From assembly GCF_051020985.1 (NCBI RefSeq), contig NC_135012.1, positions 6,884,451-6,948,450 on the forward strand: DNA of 64,000 nt, written 5' to 3'. Numbering within the stretch: the stretch's first letter is position 1; each line of letters starts with the position of its first letter. Below are positions 51,901 through 63,891 of the stretch, one piece after another. Origin of the DNA: Nomia melanderi (lineage: Eukaryota > Arthropoda > Insecta > Hymenoptera > Halictidae). Below the pieces are notes generated by a model. The model was not told the origin of the DNA and made no database searches. It saw only the letters and a program-made list of their open reading frames with translations. The position numbers were made by a program, and so were the translations under genes.

Positions 51901-54900
51901 ATATTTCTGTTACAAACTTAAGAGATATTAAAATTTATAGAATTAACAATGTAATCACTTATTAATTGATGCATTTATGTATTTCTTACCTGTATTCCAA
52001 TCTGTCCAGTAAATATAATCTTGATATTGTGTAATACTAAATGGATATCCAATATTCTGTGTTATGATTGCTTCCTTTTTCCTTGTACGCAAATCAAAAC
52101 TATCAATAGCTGGAGTATGTAAATCTGCCCAATATAATTTCTGTGCTAAATGATCAATGGTTAAACCATTTGCTCTTCCAATATTGAAAAGTATAATTTC
52201 TCGATTTGTACCATCTAACAGGGATCTTTCTATACTACCGGAATTCCCCCACTCTGTCCAGTACATGTAACTAGAAAAGTTACAATTATTTAATTACTAC
52301 CTAATTTTTTTCTTATAAAAAAATATTGATATTATGAACAGTTATTGCTATAGATTAAAAAATTCAAATATGTTACTTTTTTTGTTAATACCTTTGTTAA
52401 TACCCAAAATTGAATAAAAAATTAATAATTAACTATAGTTACCCTCTGCTTGGATCAAGAGCTACACATCTAGGTTCAGTAATATCATTCCAAACAAGAA
52501 CTTTTCTACTGCAGCCTTCTAATCGTACCATTTCTATTCTCCGAGTTCCTGTGTCACTCCAATATAAATTATGAGCAATCCAATCTATCGCTAAACCTTC
52601 AGGTGTTTCTAAACCAAGGTCAACAACTCTTTCCATATCAGAACCATTTATAAAAGCTCTTGTGATTGTTTTTAATTTAACATCTGTCCAGTAAATGCGA
52701 TTGTCTGCTATGTTAAAATCCAAAGCGCTGATATAAAGGAACATTCAATTAATAAATTTGTATTACAACAATATTTATATTAATTCATGAATATTGTATT
52801 AATAATTATAACATTTACCTAGCATCTTTAACACCGGTCAATGGAATAATGTTATCATTATTTGCATTTTCAATACTAATTCTTCCAATATTCTCCTTCT
52901 TTGCAAATAACATAAATGCATCAGGGATAACGCAAGTCCTCTTATCTTTTGTTAACTCATAACCAATCTGACACGCACAAACATATTTGTTTTCAGGTCT
53001 ATTTAAACATAAATGACTACATCCTCCATTATTTTTTGCACAAGGATTTGTACCATTAAATTTTCCTAAATGCACTGCTTTTAAACCCATTACATTTGGG
53101 ACTTGATCAACAATAACTACTCTTTCTCCACCTGTAAGTTTGTTTGCCCTATCTACGCTTCGTCTTTGCCAATCGGTCCAATATAAATAGTCTCCCAATA
53201 AACTCAATCCAAAAAGATGTGGCAGATTGTCAGTAATTACTTCTCTCCTGTCTGTGCCATCCATATTACAAACTTCAATCTTATCTGTTTTCGCATCGCA
53301 CCAATAAATTTTCCACCTAGCAAGGTCTAAAGCAATTCCATTTGGCCAAACAATGTCTTTAGTTACTAGAAGAATACGTTCTGTACCATCAAGATTACTT
53401 CTTTCTATTTTTGGACGTTTTTCATACCAGTCAGTCCAGAACATCCAACCAAGTTCTGGAGCTAAAGCTATTGCTCTAGGTTCTATTAAGTCTTCATTTA
53501 TTAATACTTTTCTACTTGTACCATTTAATCGGGCTACTTCAATTCTATCTGTTCCTGTATCAGTCCAGTAAAGATTTTGAGCTAACCAGTCAATAGCTAT
53601 GCCGTCAGGATTTTTTACTTCTGTTACTATAATATTTTCTTGATTAGAACCATCAAGGGAGGCTCTCCGAATTGCACAAGCTTCTTCATCAGTCCAATAA
53701 AGCATTTCTTGCACAGGGTCAAAGTCAATTGCGATCGCATGTTTGATTCCTAATGTTATTTAAAAAAGATATTAAATTTAATTATATGTTCAATAAAAAT
53801 AATTTTTATATTTACATACAATTTTTATAAAATATTTATGGCATTCACTAAAATAATCTTGTTTTTAATATGTTTATCCCTTTTTAAATCGAAGGTTTTG
53901 AAATTAAAATTAAAATTAAAATTAAAAGAGGAGATTCATAAATAATAAATAGAATTAAAAACAGAAGATACTCTATGATCCGTAGAAAATGTTAAGAAAT
54001 AAATTGTGTATGGAAAATGATCATACCTGTCAATGGTAAAACAAAATTTGTATAATCAGGAGAATCCAAAGATATTCGACAAATTTCATTTCTTTGAACT
54101 ATTAATAATAACTCTTCTGGTCTTTCAGCACAAGTCAAATTATCCACTAACTTCACACCCGTAGGACACGCACACGTGTAACCAGGTTCTGACAAGCTTA
54201 GGAGACACAAATGTGAACAATTTCCATTATCTTTTTCACACGGATGATTTCCACGTGGTTGTCTTCTAACATCCCATACTTTTATGTCGCCAGGAATATA
54301 TTCTCCATGTAATAATTCTCTAGGATGTGCTTGATTTTGCTGTACGTCGAATGAATGTATACACCATGTTTTCCAATCAGTCCAATATAATCTATGATCA
54401 AAAAATGTTACAGCAAAAGGATAATCTAACCCTTGTTCCACTACTTTCCGCCTATTTTTTCCATAATAATCCATGACTGCAATAAATTTGAGTCTTCCAT
54501 CCACCCAGTAAACTAATTCATTTTCATAATCCACTGTCAAACCATTTGGCCAAAATATATCTTCAGAAATGATTACTTCTCTCGTTGATGGATCTCCATT
54601 CATTGCAGCTCTCTCTATTTTAGGCACATCACCCCAGTCTGTCCAAAAAAGTATACTTTTCATTGGTACAAGAGCGATAGCTCTTGGTTGATAAATATCT
54701 GTCCAGAAAAGAACTTTTCTATGACGTCCATCAATACTAGTTACTTCTATTCTATTCTTTTCTCCATCTGTCCAATACAATTTTCCTGTATACCAATCAC
54801 AGGCTAAGCCGTCGGGAGATATTAAACTTGAATTCACTACAACCATTCTTTCACCAGTATGAGTACCATTTGTTTGGACACATTGAATTATTTCTAGACC

Positions 54901-55308
54901 ACTATCCGACCAACATACCAATTCTTGTTCAAAATAGAAGTCTAAAGCTGCACCTTCAGAGACATCTTTAATTATAGTAGTTATTTTATTAGTACGAGAA
55001 GCATTAGCCATTCTAATATCCTTTTGTGTAGCAAACAGAAGTGTCGGTGATCCTAGAACAATAAGATATAGTTAATGATTAATACAAAGAAGTATACAAA
55101 GTTAGCTCAATTTTGAAATAAGTCATTATAACACAGTAGATAAATTTAAACATTATCTCTAACAATCATAGTATTTATGAAAGTATATCATAACCTTCAT
55201 TTAGAAGTTACATTTAAAATAAAATAATAGATATGACCTACCATTCGAAAAAAGTACGAGTTTGAAGAAGGACGCAGTTAAGATAATTATTAAACTAATG
55301 ACAGCCAT
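48928..55308 (-). CDS. arr: Arrow, LRP5/6-type Wnt co-receptor, 1604 aa, 10 exons
   Basis: Exons in coding order are 55308-55242, 55052-54027, 53749-52819, 52727-52443, 52270-51990, 51877-51626, 51351-50496, 50416-50181, 50086-49580 and 49301-48928; all phases agree. A signal peptide (about 1-22) leads into four YWTD beta-propeller plus EGF modules: exon 2, exon 3, exons 4-6 and exon 7 with the start of 8. Each closes on an EGF with CSHLCL or CSHFC. Three LDLR class A repeats follow (exons 8-9; DGSDE acidic clusters), then a membrane helix at about 1387-1409 and a cytoplasmic tail. The tail has five PPPSP-like motifs (NPPPSPATT, PPPPTPCST, PPPPTPRSV, CPPSPSSR, PPPPSPVP), the GSK3/CK1 targets that recruit Axin. 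Length matches human LRP6 (1613 aa). It binds Wnt with Frizzled at the plasma membrane. Confidence 0.97.
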
Positions 55309-57526
55309 TCTAACGCTTTTAATAGGATTTTTAAATTGTGAACATTACGAGGAGCTCATAAGGCGTCGTTCGTCAATTCTCATTCATGACGAACGATCGA
55401 TCCGCTCCCCGTGCGCTTTATCGGACGTTCATTTATTGAATAAGTTTTACGTTCTTCTCAACGTAATATTAAGTAAAAGATATTCTCCATCCTTTGAATA
55501 AACTATTGTCTAATCAGACGCTTCGTTAGAAGCCAGCGGTTCTCATAAACCAATCATTACTACCCATGCACTTCCAATTGATAATGAAGCTTAACTGAAT
55601 GTGACGTCACAAAAACAAACTGCAGGTTAGATCTTCGCCATGGAGAATGTTTAGAGGTGAAACTCCAATTTTTTCTGAAATTACAGTAACTTACTAGTTA
55701 GCAGGACTGTTGAACTGGGAGCTCACGAGCTCTCTAGGGTCTTTTCCCTCACGGAAAGTTATCCTTACTTAAAGCTATAGTTTCATTTGGAAACGATAGA
55801 TTATCATTTCTTCTTTCCCTGATTATAAAAATATTACAATTATATTAATCCTGTGTTATAATACGTTTGTGGAGTGATAAGACACATAATCTATTGTGCC
55901 CATATGGTACAATATCTCCCGAGGTGAGGAAATCAATTTTTTTAATCCGAATAAAAGAATTGTTTATAACTTTGAAAATATTAAATTTTCGACTTTAAAT
56001 GTTCATTAGAATGTTTTTTTCTTTTGACGAATGCTATCTATCTTTAGAATATTTAACGCTTTTTTAAATATCTTGTGTAATGTATAACTATAATACAGTA
56101 CACATCGAACATCAAATGTAATAACAATATTTTATATATGTACAAATATTATTAATCAAAATTCTTTAATTAACATTATTCGATTAAATAATTGTTCAAT
56201 TATCATAAAAGTCTTACCAATTGTTATGAAAAAATCATATTAAATTAAATTTCGCGCTCGTATTCAAGAAATATTAAGGCAAATACTCAACAGTGCAGCA
56301 TATAATTTAGAATCGCAACAATAAATTCAGTTAAATTTCTTTTCTCAATTTGCTTTAATCCATGCTAGCTTACTCGATTTTATTCTCGGCTTCCTTGGTG
56401 TAATGTCAGTTATACACTGATGTTCAACGTTTGTTGAAACGATTATTTTTATTATTGTATCCAATTGTCAATGTTTTAATATATATATATGAAATAAACA
56501 AAGAAAATTTTAATTGGGCGTGCATTATTTAGATGCGTTTTATTTACGAAGTGGAATAGTCTTCGATTTCTTTATACGATCAGGTACGTTCGTCTTTTTC
56601 CTTATAAGATACTATTTATTTGTATATTGTACAGTTATTTAGGTTATCTATTCGTTACATTGTTATGTGTTATTTTATATTATGATAATATCATGTATAC
56701 TTAGGTATGGATGTATCTATTTATGTTTATTCAAAATTTTAATTGATTAAATAATATAGTTTCTGACATGTAATTGTTTAAAAACTAAATTTTTAAAGTA
56801 AATTTATAAAATAGATTCTAAGAGGATTCTAGAAATAATTGAATTCTTATATACATTTATATTTAATTCTTTTCGTATACTGCACAGTTCATTTTTTTTT
56901 TAATAAATTTAATTTATCCATCATATATATAGTGTTCTTCCAATTTTTAAAATTTTGTGGGTATATTTAGTGATAATTAGACAAATGCGATTATGACAGA
57001 AGTCTAACTATTGTATATCTAACTTTAAAATTGCATCATTTGTTACATGTAAAATATCTTGATTACTCTTATGTATAATAGCTTTCATATTCCAAATAAT
57101 GAAAAATTTCTTCATATAAGTTAATTTTCTATTATATCATATACGTCTGTACATATATGGAAAAAATGAGACAGTTTTCATAACATTATATTATTGTGTT
57201 TAATGAAATATATACATAGTATATTATGAATAAATAAAAATTTAATATTGGCATAACATATATTGAACATATTTTTATTTCATTGTTCAATTTTATTATT
57301 CAATGACAACTTTTAAAAGTAATAACAAAATAAAAACATTTAGAATTCTAGTCTTCAGATGATTGTTTGTAATGTAGAGTCTCTGTATTATTGAAATTAA
57401 AAAATTTGTTAAATAATAGATCAAATACAATGTTATATGTAATTGATACTAAATAAATTCAATATAATATATTGAATAATTGGTTTTAATAATGTATATA
57501 ATTTTTAGCAAAAGATAGCTTTTAAA
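55309..57526. promoter_or_regulatory. Divergent promoter region of arrow and Pp4-19C
   Basis: The two genes are transcribed away from each other. The arrow side (55330-55780) is GC-richer and holds a perfect CRE palindrome TGACGTCA at 55602-55609. The PP4 coding exon is preceded by an acceptor (AG at 57507-57508), so its 5' UTR is spliced from an upstream exon that I cannot place. The middle (55.9-57.4 kb) is AT-rich without visible features. Confidence 0.5.
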
Positions 57527-59288
57527 ATGGCTGATTCCAGTGATTTGGATCGGCAAATAGAACAGCTAAAAAAATGTGAAATTATTAAAGAAGTTGAAGT
57601 TAAAGCTCTTTGTGCAAAAGCACGAGAAATTCTCATTGAAGAAAGTAATGTACAGAGAGTTGATTCTCCAGTTACGGTATGTTTTTTTCAAAAAGAAGGT
57701 CAAAATATTTAATCATAACTTACAAAAATGCATTTTATTTTTAGGTGTGCGGAGATATTCATGGTCAATTTTATGATTTAAAAGAATTATTTAAAGTTGG
57801 TGGAGATGTGCCAGAAACAAATTATTTGTTCATGGGTGATTTTGTTGATAGAGGTTTTTATAGCGTTGAAACATTCCTTCTTCTTTTGGCATTAAAAGTA
57901 ATAAACAAAAATATTATAGTAATATAAATTTGTGAACTTTTTATAAAGAATAAACTTAAATAGACAATAAATTTGTACGGTTATAGGCATTAATTTAAAG
58001 CTACTTGCAGGTTCGTTATCCTGATAGGATTACATTGATAAGAGGAAATCATGAGTCCCGGCAAATTACTCAAGTATATGGCTTTTATGATGAATGCTTA
58101 CGTAAATATGGTACCAATTCAGTTTGGCGATGGTGTACCGAAATATTTGACTATTTATCTCTTTCTGCTATCATCGATGGGAAAATATTTTGCGTTCATG
58201 GAGGATTATCACCAAGCATTCAGACACTTGATCAAATAAGAACTATAGATAGAAAACAAGAAGTAAGTGAGAAACATATTTAAATATATTAACTTCTTAT
58301 GTATGACCATCTATAAACATTTGTAAGTATAAGAACAATTTTGGTAATTTTCCCTAAGATGTAACAAAAGGAATATACTCTGCCTTACACTTTTACAAAC
58401 GCTTTAATCCATTATATTGAAAATAAAGTAAGAAATTTTTATAGGTTCCACATGATGGACCAATGTGTGATTTACTTTGGTCAGATCCTGAAGATACTCA
58501 GGGTTGGGGGGTTTCACCACGTGGAGCTGGTTATCTCTTTGGAAGTGATGTTGTAGCTCAGTTTAATTCCGCAAATGATATTGATATGATATGTAGGGCA
58601 CATCAATTAGTTATGGAAGGATATAAATGGCATTTTAATGAAACTGTTTTGACTGTTTGGTCTGCACCTAACTACTGTTACAGGTATATGAATCTTTAAA
58701 AATTTTAAATAATATAGGATTTTTAAATGGATATATTTTAAGTGTAATCAATTACACAGAAAGTGTATAATTTTAAATTAGTAGATAAGTTATGGGTAAC
58801 TTCCTTAATGTTTTTAAATTCACTTTAGATGAGTAAGAAGTCGCATAATGTGTTACAAATTAATTTTGGAACAATGTTATAAATATATATTGTACAATTG
58901 AATTTAATTTGAATTATCAAATGTTGTATAAACTATTCAATGTCTTTGTAGCTTCAAATCATGACTTTTTTGAAAAATTTCATGAAATTAGATATTAAAA
59001 CTTATTGTATAATGTTTTTATAAGATTTTTCACAAATAATATTAATCTATTATATATTCTTTAATATTATTAAGATGTACGATTATTATAAGATTATTAT
59101 TACTATATAATTACAATTTACTAAATAATTAATTGTAAATACGACGTTTTTTTCACAGATGTGGAAATGTAGCCGCAATATTAGAATTAAATGAACACCT
59201 TCAACGAGATTTCACGATATTTGAAGCAGCACCACAAGAAAGTCGAGGAATACCTAGTAAAAAGCCTCAAGCTGATTACTTTTTATAA
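57527..59288 (+). CDS. Pp4-19C: Serine/threonine protein phosphatase 4 catalytic subunit, 307 aa, 5 exons
   Basis: Exons 57527-57676, 57745-57897, 58011-58262, 58445-58683 and 59159-59288 join in phase. The PPP-family metal and catalytic motifs are complete: GDIHG (53-57), GDFVDRG (81-87), GNHE (113-116), then LLWSDPEDTQGWGVSPRGAG and SAPNYCYRCGN. The C-terminus ends PQADYFL, whose last Leu is the methylation site. Start MADSSDLDRQIEQLKKCEII, length 307 and tail all match PP4C rather than PP2A (309, TPDYFL) or PP6. It acts with PP4R2/PP4R3 in centrosome function, DNA-damage signalling and Hedgehog/JNK control. AATAAA lies at 59501-59506. Confidence 0.97.
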
Positions 59289-60002
59289 AAAAATTTCCAT
59301 TAAAAATGACTGTATAAACCAAAACATCTCCAAATAATTGTTAAAGAAAAGAAAATCATTTTAAATGATTGCATGATATGTATTTAGGAACGTGTAAGCA
59401 TGTCAATCGAAGAAGGAAGTTCAATACAAGGATATAATAGACAAGTGATAAAAGTTGATCGGTTTGTAATTGAATGCTATTTAAGATACCACTTTGATAT
59501 AATAAATATTATGAATCATGTTTTTTTCACTATTATATGTTACTTAGTTATATAGAGTTAATTAACATATAACACTACCCTAAGGCCCTCTCCTTATTAG
59601 TTAAATTCAATGATCACAGATTATATACTAAGTTTTCTATTTGTCAAATAAATAGATATGCCATAAACATGGTAAACAAAACTGAAATGCAAAAGTATGT
59701 AATATATTCTTAATAAAATACCTAACGCTTTAATATATCTACCAGATTATTTTTAACAGTTTTTAAAACAGGTTACAAATTTTTGTGTTATTCCATCTTA
59801 CCCTGTCTTATTCTATTGGTTTATCTTATTTGAAGGTAGGATATTTTTTTGATAAAATTGTAAAATAAACTTATAATTTATTATGCATGTATCTTTATCT
59901 AGACGTGATGGTGATAATAGTCACATGCAGTCTCCACCTCAACAAAAAAATAGTTACATTCAATGACCATAGATAATATACAATAAAAGCTAGTTTCTTG
60001 AT
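59289..60002. other. Pp4-19C 3' UTR and spacer
   Basis: It holds the probable poly(A) signal at 59501-59506. No coding sequence is recognised before the RPA1 pseudogene begins. Confidence 0.5.
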
Positions 60003-60974
60003 TTAAGTTATTAAGTGGTCATTATAGACTTGGTAATCCACCAGGGATATACTGAGACAAGTTGCTTTCAACCTCTTTTCATCCTACAAATAAAAATCAA
60101 TCAATTTCATTTCAAATCTTGTTCATTGTAAAAGGTGAAAACATTTGCATACTTACATTAGCTAATAAATGATATCTATAATTAGGGAATTCTTCATCAT
60201 ATTTCAATTCACAAACTCAAACTTCTTTTATTGCCATAAGCAGATTCATGGACTCATCAGAATCTTCAACTTATGAACTCCTCAGTATAAGGCATACCTA
60301 TAAATTTATGAAATGTTACTATTCATTTTTTCTTCTCTGATAGTTAAACGAAGATCTACCATGTATTGCTTTCATCTACAAGATTACATTTAATATTATG
60401 CAAGTATATATAATAAGAACCAACAAAAATCATACCTCAAGCATATCATAGTATTTACACAATCATGTAAAATAATTTTCCTTCACCACATGAGTTGCTC
60501 CATATTCTGATACCAGATTTACGAAAAATTCATGCTTTTATTACCCATCTGTGAAATGTACTATCATTTAGATTACTTCGGTGTTACAAAAATAGAGTAA
60601 AATTATATTAAACTTGCGTATTTTCATAAAAACTCAGCGCAACAATTGGAGTTGTTGATATATCGTTCGTGGAAGTTGAATTCGTGATATGTTTTTGTAA
60701 GTAATCTAATAAAGTAACAATATAACTTGTGATTAGTTTTTATCTACAAGGATTATTTTAGTTATTTTATTAAATTATAGTACAATTTTGTTTGTTGAGA
60801 TGGAGACTGCGCCGATTGTACTGCTTGTACCGATTGTGCTGGTTTAGAATCATTTTTAAAGCCAGCATTAACCGGGTTGCCAATTTTATGACCAACTTCA
60901 TCACCAAGAACTTTTACATCTATGTCTATTATTACCATCCATACGTCCAAATAAAAATAAATACTAAGCAACAT
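60003..60974 (-). pseudogene. RpA-70: Decayed copy of replication protein A 70-kDa subunit (RPA1)
   Basis: Four fragments lie in RPA70 order on the minus strand. (1) 60974-60790: VIIDIDVKVLGDEVGHKIGN matches the end of the N-terminal OB fold (ELEVL..VGVKIGNPV). (2) 60548-60436, with exon-like borders: WVIKA, then IRIWSNSCGEGKLF, the start of DNA-binding domain A, with in-frame stops. (3) 60297-60157: CELKYDEEFPNYRYHLLAN, the zinc-ribbon end in domain C, with stops and shifts upstream. (4) 60083-60003: DEKRLKATCLSISLVDY, the C-terminal strand and stop. A GT/AG intron (60084-60156) survives between 3 and 4, so it is not a retrocopy. Most of domain A, domain B and the segment before fragment 4 are lost. 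Intact RPA1 supports replication and repair by coating single-stranded DNA; this copy cannot. Confidence 0.85.
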
Positions 60975-61035
60975 ACAGTCCGTTTCGTGTCTCTCCCCTA
61001 TTTCTCACTTTTACACTACGCACCGGAAAAACGGT

Positions 61036-61069
61036 TTTTCCGCCAAATCTTTGTTTCTTGTCCCGCCAG
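61036..61069 (-). promoter_or_regulatory. Two E2F-like sites upstream of the RPA1 pseudogene
   Basis: Read on the minus strand, CTGGCGGGA (61069-61061) and TTTGGCGGAAAA (61047-61036) match the E2F/DP core (TTTSGCGS type). They stand about 70-90 bases upstream of the pseudogene. They may be relics of its S-phase promoter, or serve LYRM7, whose start lies 340 bases away on the other strand. Both roles are inference. Confidence 0.45.
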
Positions 61070-61404
61070 TTTAGAGACATCTATTGAATATCTGAATTAC
61101 CACTGTCACAGATCATCGTTTCTGCAAAAGTAATATGGTAATACCTTATATAAGTAAATAGGTATGTACTTAAGTATACCTCGATTTAGGAATACTAATG
61201 TTTATGTTTAGTATAAGCTTTGCTTCTGTAAATATATTGTGTATTTAAGTACCGTAATTATACTATGTTGTCCTGTTACATGCGGATACATTATTAAATA
61301 GTAATAATGATCAAAATTAATTATGAAATTTTTATAATTAGAATACACGATAAATAAATAAAAAGTATTGTCAGTTTCTCTAGGAAATTTATTTATATAA
61401 AAAA

Positions 61405-62493
61405 ATGGGAGATAATCTTCGTAAACAGGTGAGTGTTACAGTTCTGAATACCTACTTATATTATTAAACATGTTCATAAAGTTCCTTGATAAAAAATTGT
61501 TGAGAATTTTTATGTACCTTATAATCAATTCCAATAAGAAATGATGAATTAGAAATATTTGATTGAAATTAGTTTTATGAAAAAAATTTAAAACCTTTAA
61601 AATTCTTTTCATGGTTTCAGTAGATTATGTTTTTATATGTTTACATTAGAAAATAATGAATTTTTCTGTTTTGAATTATTTTTTCTGTAGGTGTTATCTA
61701 CATTTAAAAAACTACATCGAACCCGAATGAATACTTTTAATGGGGATGAAGTTGCATTAACAGGTAAATTATAGATTATAATCATTCAGATATAATTAAA
61801 ATTATTAATATTTTAATAAATATCATTCAAGTTACAAGAAACAAGATTAACGAAGAATATAAGAAATATAAGAATGTTACAAACACAGCTGCTATTGAAG
61901 AGGTAAACTTCATATAATAATTTTATTTTATTTAAATCTCTTTAGTTCTTGAATGCTGAATAGTTGTGAAGGAATTCATGTAATATGCAAAAAATCTATG
62001 CTGTTTTTTATATATCTATTAATTGTGTCTTGCTTGTACACTTGTTATGATATTTACAAACAGTTATTACATACAAATTTTTTTATTGTATAAATAAGTT
62101 CATAACCTATAGAATAAAAACAGAGAAAACTGATACTATTCATTTTAGTAACCTATAGTTTCAAGAATCAAATATAGTCTTTCTATAGTCTTATAAATTG
62201 ACCATAGTGTTGGTATTATTTCAGTTGAACAAATTTGCTGAGGAAGTGGAACATGAAGTTCGGACAACTGTAATACAAGCAGTTGAAAAGGAACCAGGAA
62301 AGTTTGGTAATATTTTTAAGATTACAATGTATTTTATTATTCTCAATTTGATTACTAAATACATTTTGTAATTTCAGCACTTCGTATCACACCAGATAAG
62401 CTGGTGGACAATGCATCTTACCAGGATTCTAATCAGCAATCTCCTAATGGTAATTGTAATATAAAATCAACTACAAAAAGTAATTCAAAATAA
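61405..62493 (+). CDS. LYRM7: LYRM7 (MZM1), complex III assembly factor, 121 aa, 5 exons
   Basis: Exons 61405-61428, 61691-61763, 61832-61902, 62225-62306 and 62378-62493 join in phase. The protein follows the LYR-motif family member LYRM7: LSTFKKLHRTRMNTFNGDE, then KINEEYKKYKN, a helix with VEHEVRTTVIQAVEK, and a conserved LRITPDKLVDNASY tail region. LYRM7 is a mitochondrial matrix chaperone that holds the Rieske iron-sulfur protein before its insertion into complex III. The last 25 residues are Asn/Ser/Lys-rich and not conserved in family members I know. AATAAA lies at 62569-62574. Confidence 0.92.
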
Positions 62494-62795
62494 TAAATAA
62501 TTGTTACTTATTTAATGACTGTTTGTTTATAAATTATAAAAGATTTTTAAATTCTATTAGAAATGTATAATAAAAGTTGAACATTAATTTAAGAATCGAA
62601 TTTAACTTTTTATTCAATATTTTATAGTACATTTATACACTTGTGTTCAAGAACAATTGTTGTCTTGTTATAAGAATTAATAATAAATTATCATGAGTTT
62701 AATTGGATCAATAATATCAATTTATTTGATTTTAATTGTTGTCAAATATAACATTTCTAACATTGAGCATAATATGAAAATATTTTAGCATGTGT
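62494..62795. other. Convergent spacer between LYRM7 and Gpdh
   Basis: About 300 bases of AT-rich 3' UTR sequence shared by two genes running toward each other. AATAAA for LYRM7 is at 62569-62574; nothing else is seen. Confidence 0.6.
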
Positions 62796-63891
62796 CTATG
62801 CTTCTTCAGCACCTTCTACTTTCATCCTGCAAAATACAAATAAATCAATATATTTTAACAATAAAATAATTTAATTAAATTATGTATGATAACAACTTAC
62901 GTTTTTTGTTATTTTAAATGTTATGTTTTCACGAATGAAAAGTGTACGAAGATGCTTCGCGTTTCTTAGGTATTTTGTCCCGATATATTTGGGAGTTTTT
63001 GCTCGTTAGAACAGTTTTAAGATCATTTCAAGTTAAAATATGAGTGTAATGATTAGTACATGTATAACGTTTTCGGCGCAAACCTAATTGTAAGATGATG
63101 TTTTAATTTCATGTTATTGACGAAAATTTCATTTTAAATAATAAAGAAAAATATATATACTAACCCGTGCTCGGGGTGATTACGAATTTGGTCAAGTAAA
63201 TCTGCTGGTCTTATTTGATCCGTACAAATACGATGTACCGCAGTAAACAGAGGGAATTTCTCCAATAAGTTACGACCTTTCAACATTCCGTGGACTTCAT
63301 CGGCTGTGGCTGGACCTTGTAACTTTTGTCCACCTAAAAGTTCGTCTTCTAATTGTTTAATTGTCTGTTAGAAAGAGATGAAAATATTTTATTGAAAAAG
63401 TTCGTTAATACTTAATAGTGGAATACAAAATAAATGCAGATACAGGATAAAATGATTTATACTTTGCCAGATTTAACATATTGTTCGCAAACTTTGCGAT
63501 TTCGCCCACCATAACAAGTGGTGATTAAATCTGCTACACCACAACTTTCAAAGAATGTTGATAGCTTTGAACCACTATAAAATGTATCTACAAACTTAAC
63601 CATTTCCATCAAGCCTAATCTGATCACAGCTGCTTTTGTGTTGTCACCTAATCCCATACCATCTATAAAACCAGCCGCGCAAGCAACAATGTTCTGAAAT
63701 ACAGATTGTAATACATATCCATGAATTTATTAAAAAAATTCATTTCAATAAAAATAGTTCTTTTTGTAATGTACGTACCTTTAGTGCACCGCATACTTCA
63801 ACGGCTTCACAGTCATCTACGACTACTACTCTGAAATTCGGTGTTTGAATCATGTCTCTTAATAATGGTGCTAGACGTTTATCCTTGCAAC
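62796..63891 (-). CDS. Gpdh1: Glycerol-3-phosphate dehydrogenase [NAD+], cytosolic, C-terminal part (runs off window)
   Basis: Four 3' exons are visible, in coding order 63891-63779, 63693-63463, 63364-63165 and 62826-62796. They encode GCKDKRLAPLLRDMIQTPNF, CGALKNIVACAAGF, MGLGDNTKAAVIRLG, ESCGVADLITTCYGGRNRKV and GGQKLQGPATADEVHG, through IRNHPEH to the stop. Catalytic-domain Lys and the NTKAAVIRLG and CYGGRNRKV motifs are those of NAD-dependent GPDH. The enzyme interconverts dihydroxyacetone phosphate and glycerol 3-phosphate (flight-muscle shuttle, lipid synthesis). The upstream exons with the NAD-binding Rossmann fold lie beyond 64000. The last exon adds GMKVEGAEEA after NHPEH. Failure to splice it would give a different short tail, as with the C-terminal isoforms of fly Gpdh. 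Confidence 0.95.
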
